DNA of 64,000 nucleotides, taken from Corynebacterium tuberculostearicum SK141 (GTDB lineage Bacteria > Actinomycetota > Actinomycetes > Mycobacteriales > Mycobacteriaceae). Shown in pieces: positions 35,062 through 44,363 of this stretch. Position numbers and translations under genes: made by a program. The DNA is taken from positions 91,951 to 155,950 of the forward strand of contig NZ_ACVP01000037.1 in assembly GCF_000175635.1 (NCBI RefSeq), in the 5' to 3' direction. Under the pieces are notes generated by a model. The model was not told where the DNA came from. It was given only the letters and a program-made list of their open reading frames with translations, and did no database searches. The number at the start of each line of letters is the position of its first letter. Position 1 is the stretch's first letter.

Positions 35062-36678
35062 ATGTCCAATAATCCCACTACAGTTATTATCGGTGGCGTA
35101 GCTGGCGGTATGTCTACCGCTACGCGCCTGCGTCGTAACGATGAAAATCGCGCCATTATCGTTCTGGAAGCCTCCGGGCACGTATCTTTTGCCAATTGTG
35201 GGCTGCCGTACCATGTCGGCGGAGTAATCCCAGAACGTTCTTCACTGTTGCTCCAGACGCCAAAAGCGCTTAAAGAAAGGTTCAATCTAGATGTCCGCGT
35301 TAACACTCGCGCGTCAAGCATTGACCCAGATGAGCAGACGGTAACCACGGAGTCTGGTGAGGTCATTAGGTATGACGAGCTCGTGCTCTCACCAGGGGCA
35401 ACGCCGTTCTTACCGCCCATTGCAGGAATCGAGACTGCGTATACTCTACGGACGGTAGAGGACGTAGACCGTATTGTCACTGCGGTACCGGGCAAGGAAA
35501 AAGCCGTCATCATCGGTGGAGGATTCATCGGCCTTGAAATGGCGGAAAACCTACGTCACCAAGGCTTGGCCGTCACGCTCGTAGAGGCTGGCTCACAGAT
35601 TATGGGGCCACTGGACGTAGAAATGGCAGCGATCGTTGCTAAGCATATGCGAGACAATGGCGTGGATATCCGGACTAACGCCCAGGCTACGGAAATTTCT
35701 GAGACCGGTGTGACCCTGCAGAATGGGCAGACCCTTGAGGCAGATTTAGTCATTGCAGCAATTGGTGTGCGCCCAGCCAGTGAACTCGCTCAAGCAGCGG
35801 GGTTGGAAGTCTCTGACCGTGGCGGGATCATCGTCGATGCACAACAGCGCACAAGTGACCCGCACATATTTGCTTTAGGAGATGCTGCAACTAAGAAAGA
35901 TATTCATTCCGGCGACAACACTTTGGTGCCCTTAGCGCAGACTGCTAATCGCCATGGACGCCTAGTGGCAGATATTATTACCGGCCGCACCACTAGTTCC
36001 CTGCCGGTACTTGGTACTGCAATCGTGGGACTATTTGGCCTAGCTGCAGCATCAACGGGGTGGAATGAGCGCCGCGCCCGAGCCGAGGGGAAGGACGTGC
36101 GCGTTATTCACCTCCACCCATCGAGCCATGCCGGGTATTATCCGGGTGCAGCCCAACTACATATGAAAATGATTGTGGATTCTGAGAGTGATGCCATTTT
36201 GGGCGCACAGATTGTAGGCGAAGAGGGAGTGGATAAGCGTATCGACGTTATCGCCACTGCCATGCGAGCTGGCTTGAGCGCGACCGATTTGGCAGATTTG
36301 GAATTGGCCTACGCACCACAGTTCGGCTCGGCTAAGGATCCAATCAATTTTGCTGGATTTATTAATGACAATATTGCCCGTGGGGAGAAAACCGTTCAGT
36401 GGCACGAGCTCGATGAGCGCCTAGCGTCTGGCGCATTGCTTGTTGATGTTCGCAGTCCAGAAGAGTTTGCTTCCGGCGCGATTCCAGGGGCGGTAAATAT
36501 TCCTTTGGATGAGTTGCGTGTTCGGCACGAGGAGATTGCTGATCATGACGACGTTATTGTGCATTGCCAGGTGGGACTCCGCGGGCATAATGCGGCACGG
36601 TTGCTCACAAACCTAGGCTACGACGTTGCTAATCTAGACGGTGGTTACCTTACGTGGACTAATGGACAGGAGGATTAA
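35062..36678 (+). CDS. CoA-disulfide reductase/rhodanese fusion
   Basis: The 538-aa flavoprotein has an N-terminal FAD/NAD domain (VIIGGVAGGMSTATRLRR), redox Cys46 in FANCGLPYHVGG, the second Rossmann fold AVIIGGGFIGLEMAE, a dimerisation domain and a C-terminal rhodanese domain (residues about 440-538) with active Cys502 in HCQVGLRG. Such CoADR-Rhd proteins reduce CoA persulfides and polysulfides with NAD(P)H and detoxify reactive sulfur. GAAAGG is upstream; the stop overlaps the CstR-type start (TAATG). Confidence 0.93.
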   Translation: MSNNPTTVIIGGVAGGMSTATRLRRNDENRAIIVLEASGHVSFANCGLPYHVGGVIPERSSLLLQTPKALKERFNLDVRVNTRASSIDPDEQTVTTESGEVIRYDELVLSPGATPFLPPIAGIETAYTLRTVEDVDRIVTAVPGKEKAVIIGGGFIGLEMAENLRHQGLAVTLVEAGSQIMGPLDVEMAAIVAKHMRDNGVDIRTNAQATEISETGVTLQNGQTLEADLVIAAIGVRPASELAQAAGLEVSDRGGIIVDAQQRTSDPHIFALGDAATKKDIHSGDNTLVPLAQTANRHGRLVADIITGRTTSSLPVLGTAIVGLFGLAAASTGWNERRARAEGKDVRVIHLHPSSHAGYYPGAAQLHMKMIVDSESDAILGAQIVGEEGVDKRIDVIATAMRAGLSATDLADLELAYAPQFGSAKDPINFAGFINDNIARGEKTVQWHELDERLASGALLVDVRSPEEFASGAIPGAVNIPLDELRVRHEEIADHDDVIVHCQVGLRGHNAARLLTNLGYDVANLDGGYLTWTNGQED

Positions 36679-36938
36679 TGAACCTCGATCCGCAAGAGGT
36701 GAAGCCGTCGATTACCAGATTGAAACGAGCACGCGGGCAAATTGACGCGGTTATCCGCATGCTCGAATCTGGGGAGGAATGCGAGGCAGCAATCACCCAG
36801 CTCGCCGCTGCTGCCAAAGCAATCGACCGTGCAGGGTATTCCGTTATCGCGGCGGGGCTTAAACGGTGCTATAGCGAGGAAGGCCCGGACGGAATCGATG
36901 CTGAAAAGATGGAGAAGCTTTTTCTCTCTTTGTCTTAG
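36678..36938 (+). CDS. cstR: CstR-type persulfide-sensing repressor (CsoR/DUF156 family)
   Basis: The 86-aa all-helical repressor keeps the two sensor thiols Cys35 and Cys64, but the His that CsoR uses to bind Cu(I), four residues before the second Cys, is Gly60. This is the CstR pattern, in which persulfides crosslink the two Cys and release DNA. It overlaps the CoADR stop by 1 nt and likely binds the two palindromes at 34750-34808. The copper-type paralogue at 58.4 kb keeps all three ligands. Confidence 0.85.
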   Translation: MNLDPQEVKPSITRLKRARGQIDAVIRMLESGEECEAAITQLAAAAKAIDRAGYSVIAAGLKRCYSEEGPDGIDAEKMEKLFLSLS

Positions 36939-36990
36939 GCACTTTAAATCTGGTTTGGGTGATAGGTCGATTGTCCCTGTTGGAGTAGTC

Positions 36991-38001
36991 CTACGTTTTA
37001 ACTTTTCTCCTCTTCTGCGGCATTGTTTTAAAAAACATTTGATTGTTGTCGGTGATCCACTGGTCGATGCGCTCAAAGATGGCATCCGAGAGCGCATCAT
37101 TGTGGTACTTCGAAAACATCGTGGTTCCTTTGCGCATCTGGCCCAGAGCAAGCTCGCGTGCCGCGAGCAAGATGGCATCATTCATCAAGAATTCCTTGAT
37201 GAGGAATTCCTCCATGATTATGGCTTTGACGGGACCAGCTGAGCGATAACTACCCGGGTACACAAAGTCACGCATATATGGGGGCGGCTGGTAAGTATCG
37301 GCCACATTGAGAGTGGCCACGGGCGTCCATTCTCCGTCCTGGTAACCACGCACGAGCCTTAGATACATCATTTCCACGTTATTGACACTAAGGGCGGCCA
37401 CGCGTTTGTCCGTTGGGCGCCGGTTGGTTGAAGGCATGGCGGTGACAGTCCAGGTCTTCTTTTCGGTCAGGTGCGGGTAGGGAATGACATAGGCTACGTA
37501 TGCAGCAAGAGAATTGAGCGCTTCTTCGAAGTGAGGTTGCTGCTGCAGCTGATCAAATTTCTTATTGGATAGGGTGCGTCCGCGAGCCACTTCGGCCCTG
37601 TCTCCGATGTGGATTTCTTCGTCATCGGTTGCTGCAACGTCGAGCCATGCTGCTTGCTCTTGCTGGTCGATGAGATCGTCCAAAGGTGAATCGCCCAAAG
37701 GCTGCGCCAGGAGTGTTTTATTGCGTAGTTGGATTCCCGATTTTCGCCGCCGCTGAATCTCGCCATATTCGGCCATATCGAGGTCTTTTGCAGGAACCTC
37801 AGCGAAGTTGATGGCTATAAGATCCGGATAGGTTCTCCGGTGTTTGGCCAGACGGATAGGAAAGTGAATTGTTTGGCCGACGTATTGCTCGCCGTTGGCG
37901 AATTCAAGCACATAGATGCCGCATTCGTTCTTCAAGGACAACACTGCGGAAGGCGCTAAATCAGAAGTAAATTTCCACCGCTTAAATCGCAATGTGTCCA
38001 T
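36991..38001 (-). CDS. GIY-YIG nuclease-domain protein
   Basis: The 336-aa protein begins with a GIY-YIG domain: CGIYVLEFANGEQYVGQT, then IRLAKHRR, INFAEVP, the catalytic Glu region (MAEYGEIQRRR) and LRNKTL. The rest (residues 100-336) is not recognised. It may be a restriction, homing or stress endonuclease. AAGGAG lies 8 nt before ATG 38001, inside a small upstream frame. Base composition is clearly lower in GC than the core genes, and it adjoins the persulfide operon, so it may be acquired. Confidence 0.75.
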   Translation of the reverse strand: MDTLRFKRWKFTSDLAPSAVLSLKNECGIYVLEFANGEQYVGQTIHFPIRLAKHRRTYPDLIAINFAEVPAKDLDMAEYGEIQRRRKSGIQLRNKTLLAQPLGDSPLDDLIDQQEQAAWLDVAATDDEEIHIGDRAEVARGRTLSNKKFDQLQQQPHFEEALNSLAAYVAYVIPYPHLTEKKTWTVTAMPSTNRRPTDKRVAALSVNNVEMMYLRLVRGYQDGEWTPVATLNVADTYQPPPYMRDFVYPGSYRSAGPVKAIIMEEFLIKEFLMNDAILLAARELALGQMRKGTTMFSKYHNDALSDAIFERIDQWITDNNQMFFKTMPQKRRKVKT

Positions 38002-38158
38002 TGTCTAGCTCCTTAATCAGGGGATGGTTGCGCACTCTCTCACTGTGGCCATACCAGGGGCCGTACTTGTAAAACCTAGTTTGCTGAAGCCTGTGCTTCT
38101 GACCTGATTCGTTCTCTTGAGGCACGTGAGTTTCCACGTATCTTCCCTTGAAGGCCAC
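37982..38158 (-). CDS. possible small protein upstream of the GIY-YIG gene
   Basis: A short frame (58 aa if started at GTG 38158, or 51 aa from GTG 38137, which has AGGGA upstream) ends inside the first codons of the GIY-YIG gene. Its product is rich in Tyr, His and Trp (TRFYKYGPWYGHSERVRNHP), unusual for a chance frame, and the ribosome site of the nuclease gene lies inside it, pointing to coupling. No family is recognised. Confidence 0.35.
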   Translation of the reverse strand: MAFKGRYVETHVPQENESGQKHRLQQTRFYKYGPWYGHSERVRNHPLIKELDNGHIAI

Positions 38159-38173
38159 CGCCTTCGTCCGTAC

Positions 38174-38191
38174 ACTTACGGTATCGTAAGT
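38174..38191. promoter_or_regulatory. 18-bp palindrome upstream of hlyIII
   Basis: ACTTACG-GTAT-CGTAAGT has perfect 7-bp arms around GTAT. It lies in the divergent region between hlyIII and the GIY-YIG unit. The form is that of a TetR-family operator; no candidate regulator gene is adjacent. Confidence 0.6.
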
Positions 38192-38226
38192 TGTCCGTTG
38201 CAAGGGCATCAGGAGGGAATATCGTC

Positions 38227-38949
38227 GTGGCACAGATGCATGCAGACAGCGCGCCGGGCCCGGGCCTTGTCCAGCGCACTTACTGGATGGCGGACCGCGG
38301 GCCCCGGCCGCTAAGCCGTGGCTGGGGACATGCGATTGCAGCTTTGTTGTCGGTGATTGCCTCCACCGTGCTCATTACCTATGCGTGGATGACGCTGCAG
38401 TGGTGGCAGGGGCTTGGTGTAACTGTTTACGGGGTGGGGTTGGTCGGGCTTTTTGGCGTCTCGGCGCTCTACCACCGCTACCCGTGGGCGAGTACGCGTG
38501 CCGTGCAGTGGTGGCGGCGAGCGGACCACGCGACCATCTCGGTATTTATCGCCGCGACCTACACGCCGCTGTGCCTCATCGTGTTATCGCCGGTGCAGGC
38601 GGCATGGATGCTAGGCGTTGCCTGGGCAGGAGCGATTCTCGGCGTGATTTTGAACCTGGTGTGGATTAGCCATCCGCGCTGGCTCGACGTGGTGGTCTAC
38701 CTAGCGCTGGGGTGGCTGGTGCTGCCGCTGCTGCCCACGCTGTGGACGCAGGCCGGCGCGGCCGTCGTCTGGCTGCTCGTTGCCGGCGGCGTGGTGTACT
38801 CGCTAGGCGCGCTGGTCTATGGCTTTAAGTGGCCAGGGCGCAACGCGCGCTACTACGGCTACCACGAGCACTTCCACACCGCGACGATTGCGGCGGCGGT
38901 GGTGCACCTAGTAGCGGTGTGGATGGTCGTGGTTCAGGGGGCTGCTTAG
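38227..38949 (+). CDS. hemolysin III-type membrane protein
   Basis: The 240-aa PAQR/HlyIII-family protein has seven hydrophobic segments and the family motifs SALYHRYPW, DHATISVFIAATYTP and YHEHFHTA, whose Ser, Asp and His residues form the presumed zinc hydrolase site. The bacterial role is unclear; some members influence membrane lipid balance. GTG 38227 has AGGAGG 10 nt upstream. The stop overlaps that of the convergent asparaginase gene by 4 nt (TTAG). Confidence 0.9.
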   Translation: MAQMHADSAPGPGLVQRTYWMADRGPRPLSRGWGHAIAALLSVIASTVLITYAWMTLQWWQGLGVTVYGVGLVGLFGVSALYHRYPWASTRAVQWWRRADHATISVFIAATYTPLCLIVLSPVQAAWMLGVAWAGAILGVILNLVWISHPRWLDVVVYLALGWLVLPLLPTLWTQAGAAVVWLLVAGGVVYSLGALVYGFKWPGRNARYYGYHEHFHTATIAAAVVHLVAVWMVVVQGAA

Positions 38950-40109
38950 TCGGCGTCGGGGAAGAGCTCCGCGGGATCGGTATCGGTCGTAATCGCGGCG
39001 GCTAGCAGAATGCGGGCTTGGGGAGCGCGCAGGGTGCCGGAGGAGATAACGCCGGCGTCGGCAAGCGTGGCGCCGCCACCGGCACCGCCGTAGATGCCCT
39101 CCACTGGGCCGTGATCCACACGGGTGGTGAGCACAACCGGAACCTTCTTGGCCGCGGCTTTGGCGGCTTGGGCTAGCTCGTCGCCGATATTGCCGGCGCC
39201 CATTCCTTCAATCACGATGCCTTCGGCGCCGCTGTCCAAGGAGCGCTGGATAAGGTCGGCCGGCGCGCCGGGGTAGGCGGCGATGATATCGACGCGGGTA
39301 TTGCCCAGCGGCTGATGCTTCAGGGCCTTCGGGCGCTGAGGCTGCTTCTTGCCATTGTTATTGGCAAAGCCATCGGCTTTGGTGGTGTCGGATTTGAAAG
39401 CACCACGGGCCGGGATGACGTGATCCGCGAAGGCGATGAAGGTACCGCGGCCCTTGTTGGAAGGGTCGGTTACGGTCTTGACCGCAAGCGCCAAGTTGTC
39501 CGGACCATCCGGATCCGGGTCATCAAAGGGGCGCATCGCTCCGGTAAGGGCTACCGGCTTATCGCTGTCCTGGAAGGTATCGACGGCGATGGCGGTCTCT
39601 TCCATGGAATCGGTGCCGTGGGTGACCACCACGCCATCGACATCATCGCGCTGTAGTTCCTTATCTACGGCCTCGATGATGGTATCAGTATCGTCCAAGG
39701 TCATCGCGGAAGAATCCAGCTTGGCAATGTCTTTGACCTCTAGCGTGAGTTTGTCCTTGTCAAAGGTGCCGGAAAGGGGCTCCACCAGCTTGGAGCCGGT
39801 GACGGTGGGAACCACCGCACCTGTCTTATCGTGCGTGCTGGCAATGGTGCCGCCGGTAGAAAGGACCACCACGTGGCCCTCGGCAGTGGCGCGTGGACCC
39901 TCGTGTTCCGCTGCAGAGGTTTCGGTAGTTTCTTCCGTGGTTGCAGACGTGGAACTGGCGGCGCTCTGCGGGGCGGAAGACTCGGGTGCGGCGGCCGAAG
40001 TCTCCTCTTCCGGGCGGTTATCCGGATTTTGGCAGGACGCCAAGAGGAATGCGGAAGTTATTAAGGCAAGGCCGGCGCGGGCCGAGCGACGCATTGTTGA
40101 GGTGTGCAT
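38946..40109 (-). CDS. ansA: secreted lipoprotein L-asparaginase
   Basis: The 387-aa type II asparaginase has a lipoprotein signal (lipobox LLASC), a Ser/Thr/Glu linker of about 45 residues and the two catalytic threonine motifs STGGTIAST and VTHGTDSMEETA. It should turn external asparagine into aspartate and ammonia while anchored to the membrane. GAGGG precedes ATG 40109. The symbol follows common use for asparaginase genes. Confidence 0.9.
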   Translation of the reverse strand: MHTSTMRRSARAGLALITSAFLLASCQNPDNRPEEETSAAAPESSAPQSAASSTSATTEETTETSAAEHEGPRATAEGHVVVLSTGGTIASTHDKTGAVVPTVTGSKLVEPLSGTFDKDKLTLEVKDIAKLDSSAMTLDDTDTIIEAVDKELQRDDVDGVVVTHGTDSMEETAIAVDTFQDSDKPVALTGAMRPFDDPDPDGPDNLALAVKTVTDPSNKGRGTFIAFADHVIPARGAFKSDTTKADGFANNNGKKQPQRPKALKHQPLGNTRVDIIAAYPGAPADLIQRSLDSGAEGIVIEGMGAGNIGDELAQAAKAAAKKVPVVLTTRVDHGPVEGIYGGAGGGATLADAGVISSGTLRAPQARILLAAAITTDTDPAELFPDAD

Positions 40110-40245
40110 ATTCCCTCGTTTCTGTGTGTGGGAGGCGAAAGCGGGCGGCGGGAATCGTCGGCCGCATATACGTCCATCTAAGGCAGAAAGGCGGGGAGCC
40201 CGCTGCCACTATGGACTTGCTAACACCGAAACGAGGGGAGAGCAG

Positions 40246-41256
40246 CTAGTCGATGTGCTGGTTCGATGGCGCTACCACTAGCGGTTTTGGCGAGTACTTG
40301 GCGCGCAGCCCGCGCAGGAGGGTGGCGTGCTCGGCCAGGCGCTTGTCTTCCTCGGTGTGCGGGTGGAAGGGGCGGGCTACCTGCGGCTGGCCATCGTGGT
40401 CCAGGGCGATATAGGCCACTGTGGCATGGATGGCGGTTTGCAGGTTATCGCGGCCGCCGCGCGGGTTGCCGGAGCGGACGTGGATGGACATCTGCATCGA
40501 GCGGGTATCGGTGCGCATCATGCGGGCGTCGACTTCAATGAGGTCACCGATGGAAATTGGGCGGTAGAAGCGGATGCCGCCGGCGTACACCGCAACGGTG
40601 CGCTCTGCGGACCACTCCATGGTGCAGGCCGCGCCGGCCTCATCGATCCACTGCATGGCCGTGCCGCCGTGGACCTTGCCGCCCCAGTTGACGTCGGTGG
40701 GCTTGGCCAGGAAGCGGTTGACCATGCGCGGCGCATCGGAAGGCCCGTCGTAGGTTTGCTTTTCCATCTCTTCCTCGATGGCCTTGCGTAGCTCGATGCG
40801 GGACTTGGCGGCCTCCTCCACGCGGCACTGCTCATCGGTCTCTGGGACGAAGGGCGGCACGGGGGTGGACTTGCCGGTGGCCGGGTCCTTGGCTACGAAG
40901 ATGACCAGGCAATCGCAGGCGCGGGTAAAAATGCCTTCGCGCGGGTCGGCAGAGAGCACTTCGTTGACGATGTGCATGGAGGAACGGCCGGTCATGGCGA
41001 TGCGGGAGCGTACCTCCACGATGTGCCCGGAAGGGATCGGACGGGTGAAGTGAATATGGCCCACGTATGCGGTCACGCAGTACTGGCCGGACCACTGCAC
41101 GGCGCAGGCATAGGCGGCTTTGTCAATCCATTCCAAGACGCGGCCACCGCTGATGCCGGTGGCGCCGGCCATGGTGACGTCGGTTGGCGATGCCATAAAG
41201 CGCAGCGTCAGCGCCGGCGATTTCTGATTTTCCGCAACGGAAGGCGTAGGTGACAT
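40246..41256 (-). CDS. acyl-CoA thioesterase with two hotdog domains
   Basis: The 336-aa protein has two tandem hotdog domains (about 12-135 and 180-300). Both have [18 protein letters not shown] openings, a GG...[19 protein letters not shown] helix and VEVRSRI/IEVDARM strands, as in acyl-CoA hydrolases of the YciA/ACOT type. ATG 41256 is the best start. The 135-bp gap to the asparaginase gene has no gene. It is divergent from the SCP-like gene with 33 nt between. Confidence 0.88.
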   Translation of the reverse strand: MSPTPSVAENQKSPALTLRFMASPTDVTMAGATGISGGRVLEWIDKAAYACAVQWSGQYCVTAYVGHIHFTRPIPSGHIVEVRSRIAMTGRSSMHIVNEVLSADPREGIFTRACDCLVIFVAKDPATGKSTPVPPFVPETDEQCRVEEAAKSRIELRKAIEEEMEKQTYDGPSDAPRMVNRFLAKPTDVNWGGKVHGGTAMQWIDEAGAACTMEWSAERTVAVYAGGIRFYRPISIGDLIEVDARMMRTDTRSMQMSIHVRSGNPRGGRDNLQTAIHATVAYIALDHDGQPQVARPFHPHTEEDKRLAEHATLLRGLRAKYSPKPLVVAPSNQHID

Positions 41257-41289
41257 AAACAACAAGATAACAGTAGCTATGATGTAGCT

Positions 41290-41694
41290 ATGAAAAAGCC
41301 CGTCGATCCCGCAGCCACCCGCGCGGCCGTCATGGCCATCAAAGACTGGATTGCCGCCCCGGCGGAGCATGATAAGCCTGGTAGGGCCCTGCTTGCCGAC
41401 GCCGTCCGCCGCACCGCCCGCACCCTCGAGGCCGACGCGCCGGGTCATTCCGTGGAACTGCGCGTACCCCCATTTGTTGCGGTGCAGTGCATTGAAGGAC
41501 CCCGCCATACCCGCGGCACCCCACCCAATGTGGTGGAGACCGACCCGGAAACCTGGCTGCGCCTCGCCACCGGATTGGCGGACTGGGAAGAGACCGTAAG
41601 CACTGGTCGCGTCGATGCTTCCGGCTCCCGCGCGAGCGAAATTGCGCAGTGGTTGCCGCTTATTCCGTTAGTTTCCGGCGGCGCGACAGGCTAA
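41290..41694 (+). CDS. sterol-carrier-like (bacterial SCP) protein
   Basis: The 134-aa protein has [31 protein letters not shown] and a WLRLATG segment, matching the short SCP-like proteins encoded before purF in corynebacteria. The ligand is unknown. TATGAT (41278-41283) ends 6 nt before ATG 41290, a leaderless arrangement. purF follows after 10 nt. Confidence 0.78.
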   Translation: MKKPVDPAATRAAVMAIKDWIAAPAEHDKPGRALLADAVRRTARTLEADAPGHSVELRVPPFVAVQCIEGPRHTRGTPPNVVETDPETWLRLATGLADWEETVSTGRVDASGSRASEIAQWLPLIPLVSGGATG

Positions 41695-41704
41695 TATAAA
41701 CGCC

Positions 41705-43201
41705 GTGGTAGAAGTACATACTCCTAGTATCACCAATCTTGACGATCATAATGAGCAGGAGCCCCGCGAAGAGTGCGGCGTCTATGGCGTTTGGGCTCCC
41801 GGGGAGGAAGTCTCCAAGCTGACCTACTTTGGTCTCTTCGCCCTGCAGCACCGTGGCCAGGAGGCTGCCGGCATTGCGGTGGGCGATGATGACCGCATCG
41901 TCGTCTTCAAGGACATGGGCCTCGTGGCCAATATTTTTGATGAGCCCACCCTGTCTGCCCTCCAAGGAAACGTAGCGGTGGGCCACACGCGCTATTCCAC
42001 CGCCGGCGGCAAGGAATGGTCCAATGTTCAGCCGATGTTTTCTACCTCCTCCACCGGGGTAGACATCGCCCTTGGGCACAACGGCAACCTGGTCAACTAC
42101 TTAGAGCTGCGCGAGGAGGCGGTGCAGCGCGGCTTGATTAAGCCCCATGAGGAATCGGTGTCCGATTCCATGTGCTTGTCTATGCTGCTTGCCGACGGCG
42201 TGGATGAAAACACCTCCGTCTTTGACTCCGCTCGTGACCTGCTTCCGCGCGTGAAGGGCGCATTCTGCCTGACCTTTACCGATGGTCACACCATGTACGC
42301 CGCGCGCGACCCGCACGGCGTGCGCCCGCTGGTCCTCGGCCGCTTGGCCAAGGGCTGGGTGGTAGCCTCCGAGACCTGTGCGCTCGATATCTGCGGCGCT
42401 CAGTTCATCCGCGAGATTGAACCTGGCGAGCTCGTCGCCATCGATGAGGCTGGCATCCGTTCCGTGAACTTCGCGCCGGCCAAGCGCCACGGCTGTGTCT
42501 TCGAGTACGTCTACTTGGCCCGCCCGGATAGCGATATCAAAGGCCGTTCCGTCAACGCCTCCCGCGTGGACATCGGCCGCCGCTTGGCCCGCGAATACCC
42601 GGCCGAGGGCGCGGACCTGGTCATTCCGGTTCCCGAATCCGGCAACCCGGCCGCCGTGGGCTATGCCCGCGAATCCGGCATCACTTTCGCCCACGGCTTG
42701 GTCAAGAACGCTTATGTGGGCCGCACCTTCATCCAGCCCACCCAGACCCTGCGCCAGCTGGGCATCCGCTTGAAGCTCAACCCGCTGCGTGAGGTCATCA
42801 ACGGCAAGAAGCTCGTCGTGGTGGATGATTCCATCGTCCGCGGCAATACCCAGCGCGCGCTCATCCGCATGCTGCGCGAGGCCGGCGCCGCCGAGGTGCA
42901 CGTGCGCATCGCCTCCCCGCCAGTGAAGTGGCCGTGCTTCTACGGCATCGACTTCGCCTCCCCGGGCGAGCTGATTGCCAACGCCAGCCCCTCCGACGAT
43001 CCGGAAACCGTCTGCGCCACTATCTGTGACACCATCGGCGCCGATTCCCTGGGCTTTGTCTCCATTGAGGAGATGGTGGCCGCCACCGAACAGCCCCGTT
43101 CCGAGCTGTGCACCGCCTGCTTCTCGGGCGAGTACCCACTTGGCCTGCCCGCCGGAAACCCCAATGCAGACGCCGTGCGCACCCTGCTCGGCACCGAATA
43201 A
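41705..43201 (+). CDS. purF: amidophosphoribosyltransferase
   Basis: The 498-aa enzyme starts the purine pathway by making phosphoribosylamine from PRPP and glutamine. The N-terminal glutaminase begins at Cys24 (EECGVYGVW) after a short propeptide, and the PRPP loop is VVVDDSIVRGNTQRA. TAATAT ends 7 nt before GTG 41705, so it probably also has its own leaderless transcript. purM lies 18 nt downstream. Confidence 0.97.
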   Translation: MVEVHTPSITNLDDHNEQEPREECGVYGVWAPGEEVSKLTYFGLFALQHRGQEAAGIAVGDDDRIVVFKDMGLVANIFDEPTLSALQGNVAVGHTRYSTAGGKEWSNVQPMFSTSSTGVDIALGHNGNLVNYLELREEAVQRGLIKPHEESVSDSMCLSMLLADGVDENTSVFDSARDLLPRVKGAFCLTFTDGHTMYAARDPHGVRPLVLGRLAKGWVVASETCALDICGAQFIREIEPGELVAIDEAGIRSVNFAPAKRHGCVFEYVYLARPDSDIKGRSVNASRVDIGRRLAREYPAEGADLVIPVPESGNPAAVGYARESGITFAHGLVKNAYVGRTFIQPTQTLRQLGIRLKLNPLREVINGKKLVVVDDSIVRGNTQRALIRMLREAGAAEVHVRIASPPVKWPCFYGIDFASPGELIANASPSDDPETVCATICDTIGADSLGFVSIEEMVAATEQPRSELCTACFSGEYPLGLPAGNPNADAVRTLLGTE

Positions 43202-43219
43202 CAAAGGACACCTGAAACC

Positions 43220-44272
43220 ATGAGTGACAATACTTACGCAGCAGCCGGCGTCAGCATCGAGGAGGGCGACCGCGCCGTAGAACTTTTCGCCCCGCACGCT
43301 AAGCGCGCCACCCGCCCTGAGGTTCTGGGCGGTCTTGGCGGCTTTGCTGGCCTGTTCAAGCTCGGCGATTACAAGGAGCCCATCTTGGCCGCCGGTTCCG
43401 ACGGCGTCGGCACCAAGCTGGCCGTGGCCCAGGCCATGGACAAGCACGACACCATCGGCATCGACCTCGTCGCCATGTGCGTGGACGACCTCGTTGTCTG
43501 CGGCGCGGAGCCACTCTTCCTGCAGGACTACATTGCCGTGGGAAAGGTCGTGCCGGAAAAGGTGGCCGAGGTAGTTAAGGGCATCGCCGAGGGCTGTGTG
43601 CAGGCCGGCGCCGCGCTGCTGGGCGGCGAGACCGCCGAGCACCCCGGCATGATGGAAGAAAACGAATACGATGTCTCCGCCACCGCGGTTGGCGTCGTAG
43701 AAGCCGATGGCGTACTTGGCCCAGACAAGGTCCGTGAGGGCGACGTGCTCATCGCTATGGGCTCTTCCGGCCTACACTCCAATGGCTACTCCCTGGCCCG
43801 CCACGTCCTGCTGGAGCAGGCTGGCATGCCTCTCGACGGCCACGTGGAAGAGCTTGGCCGCCCCCTCGGCGAGGAGTTGCTGGAGCCCACCCGCATTTAC
43901 GCCAAGGACTGCCTGGCTTTGGCTAGCGAGTGCTCCGTATCCACCTTCTGCCATGTCACCGGCGGTGGACTGGCTGGCAACCTCGAGCGCGTCATTCCAG
44001 AAGGTCTAGCGGCCGATATTAACCGCGCCACCTGGACCCCGGGCCAGATCTTCAAGCTCATCTCCTCAGTGGGCAAGGTGGATCTGGCGGAAATGGAGAA
44101 GACCTTCAACATGGGCGTCGGCATGATTGCCGTAGTCAATCCTGAAGACCGCGACCGTGCCCTAGCAATGCTTACCGCACGCCACATCGATGCGTGGGAG
44201 CTGGGCACCGTCCGCTCCGCCACCGGCGAGGAGCCGCGCGTGGTTATGCACGGCGAGCACCCAAACTTCTAG
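43220..44272 (+). CDS. purM: phosphoribosylformylglycinamidine cyclo-ligase
   Basis: The 350-aa AIR synthase closes the imidazole ring. It has GSDGVGTKLAVAQAMDKHDTIG, the DLVVCGAEPLFLQDYIA segment and GLHSNGYSLAR. AAAGGA is upstream of ATG 43220. It forms an operon with purF and ends before a strong terminator. Confidence 0.97.
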   Translation: MSDNTYAAAGVSIEEGDRAVELFAPHAKRATRPEVLGGLGGFAGLFKLGDYKEPILAAGSDGVGTKLAVAQAMDKHDTIGIDLVAMCVDDLVVCGAEPLFLQDYIAVGKVVPEKVAEVVKGIAEGCVQAGAALLGGETAEHPGMMEENEYDVSATAVGVVEADGVLGPDKVREGDVLIAMGSSGLHSNGYSLARHVLLEQAGMPLDGHVEELGRPLGEELLEPTRIYAKDCLALASECSVSTFCHVTGGGLAGNLERVIPEGLAADINRATWTPGQIFKLISSVGKVDLAEMEKTFNMGVGMIAVVNPEDRDRALAMLTARHIDAWELGTVRSATGEEPRVVMHGEHPNF

Positions 44273-44308
44273 CAGGGCCCTGCCCCTGCCAGGGGGGAGG
44301 GTATGAGG

Positions 44309-44338
44309 AAGGGCCCTAGGAGATTTCCTAGGGCCCTT
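44309..44338. terminator. bidirectional terminator after purM
   Basis: AAGGGCCCTAGG / CCTAGGGCCCTT, a perfect 12-bp stem with a 6-nt loop, between the convergent purM and DUF3073 genes. Confidence 0.85.
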
Positions 44339-44363
44339 GAGCTATCCGGCGGCGAGCGGAAGA

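Noticed and set aside
40113..40235. CCCTCGTTTC/GAAACGAGGG long-range inverted repeat around the asparaginase upstream region
   Set aside because: Arms are more than 100 nt apart and one overlaps the ribosome site of the gene; chance is likely.
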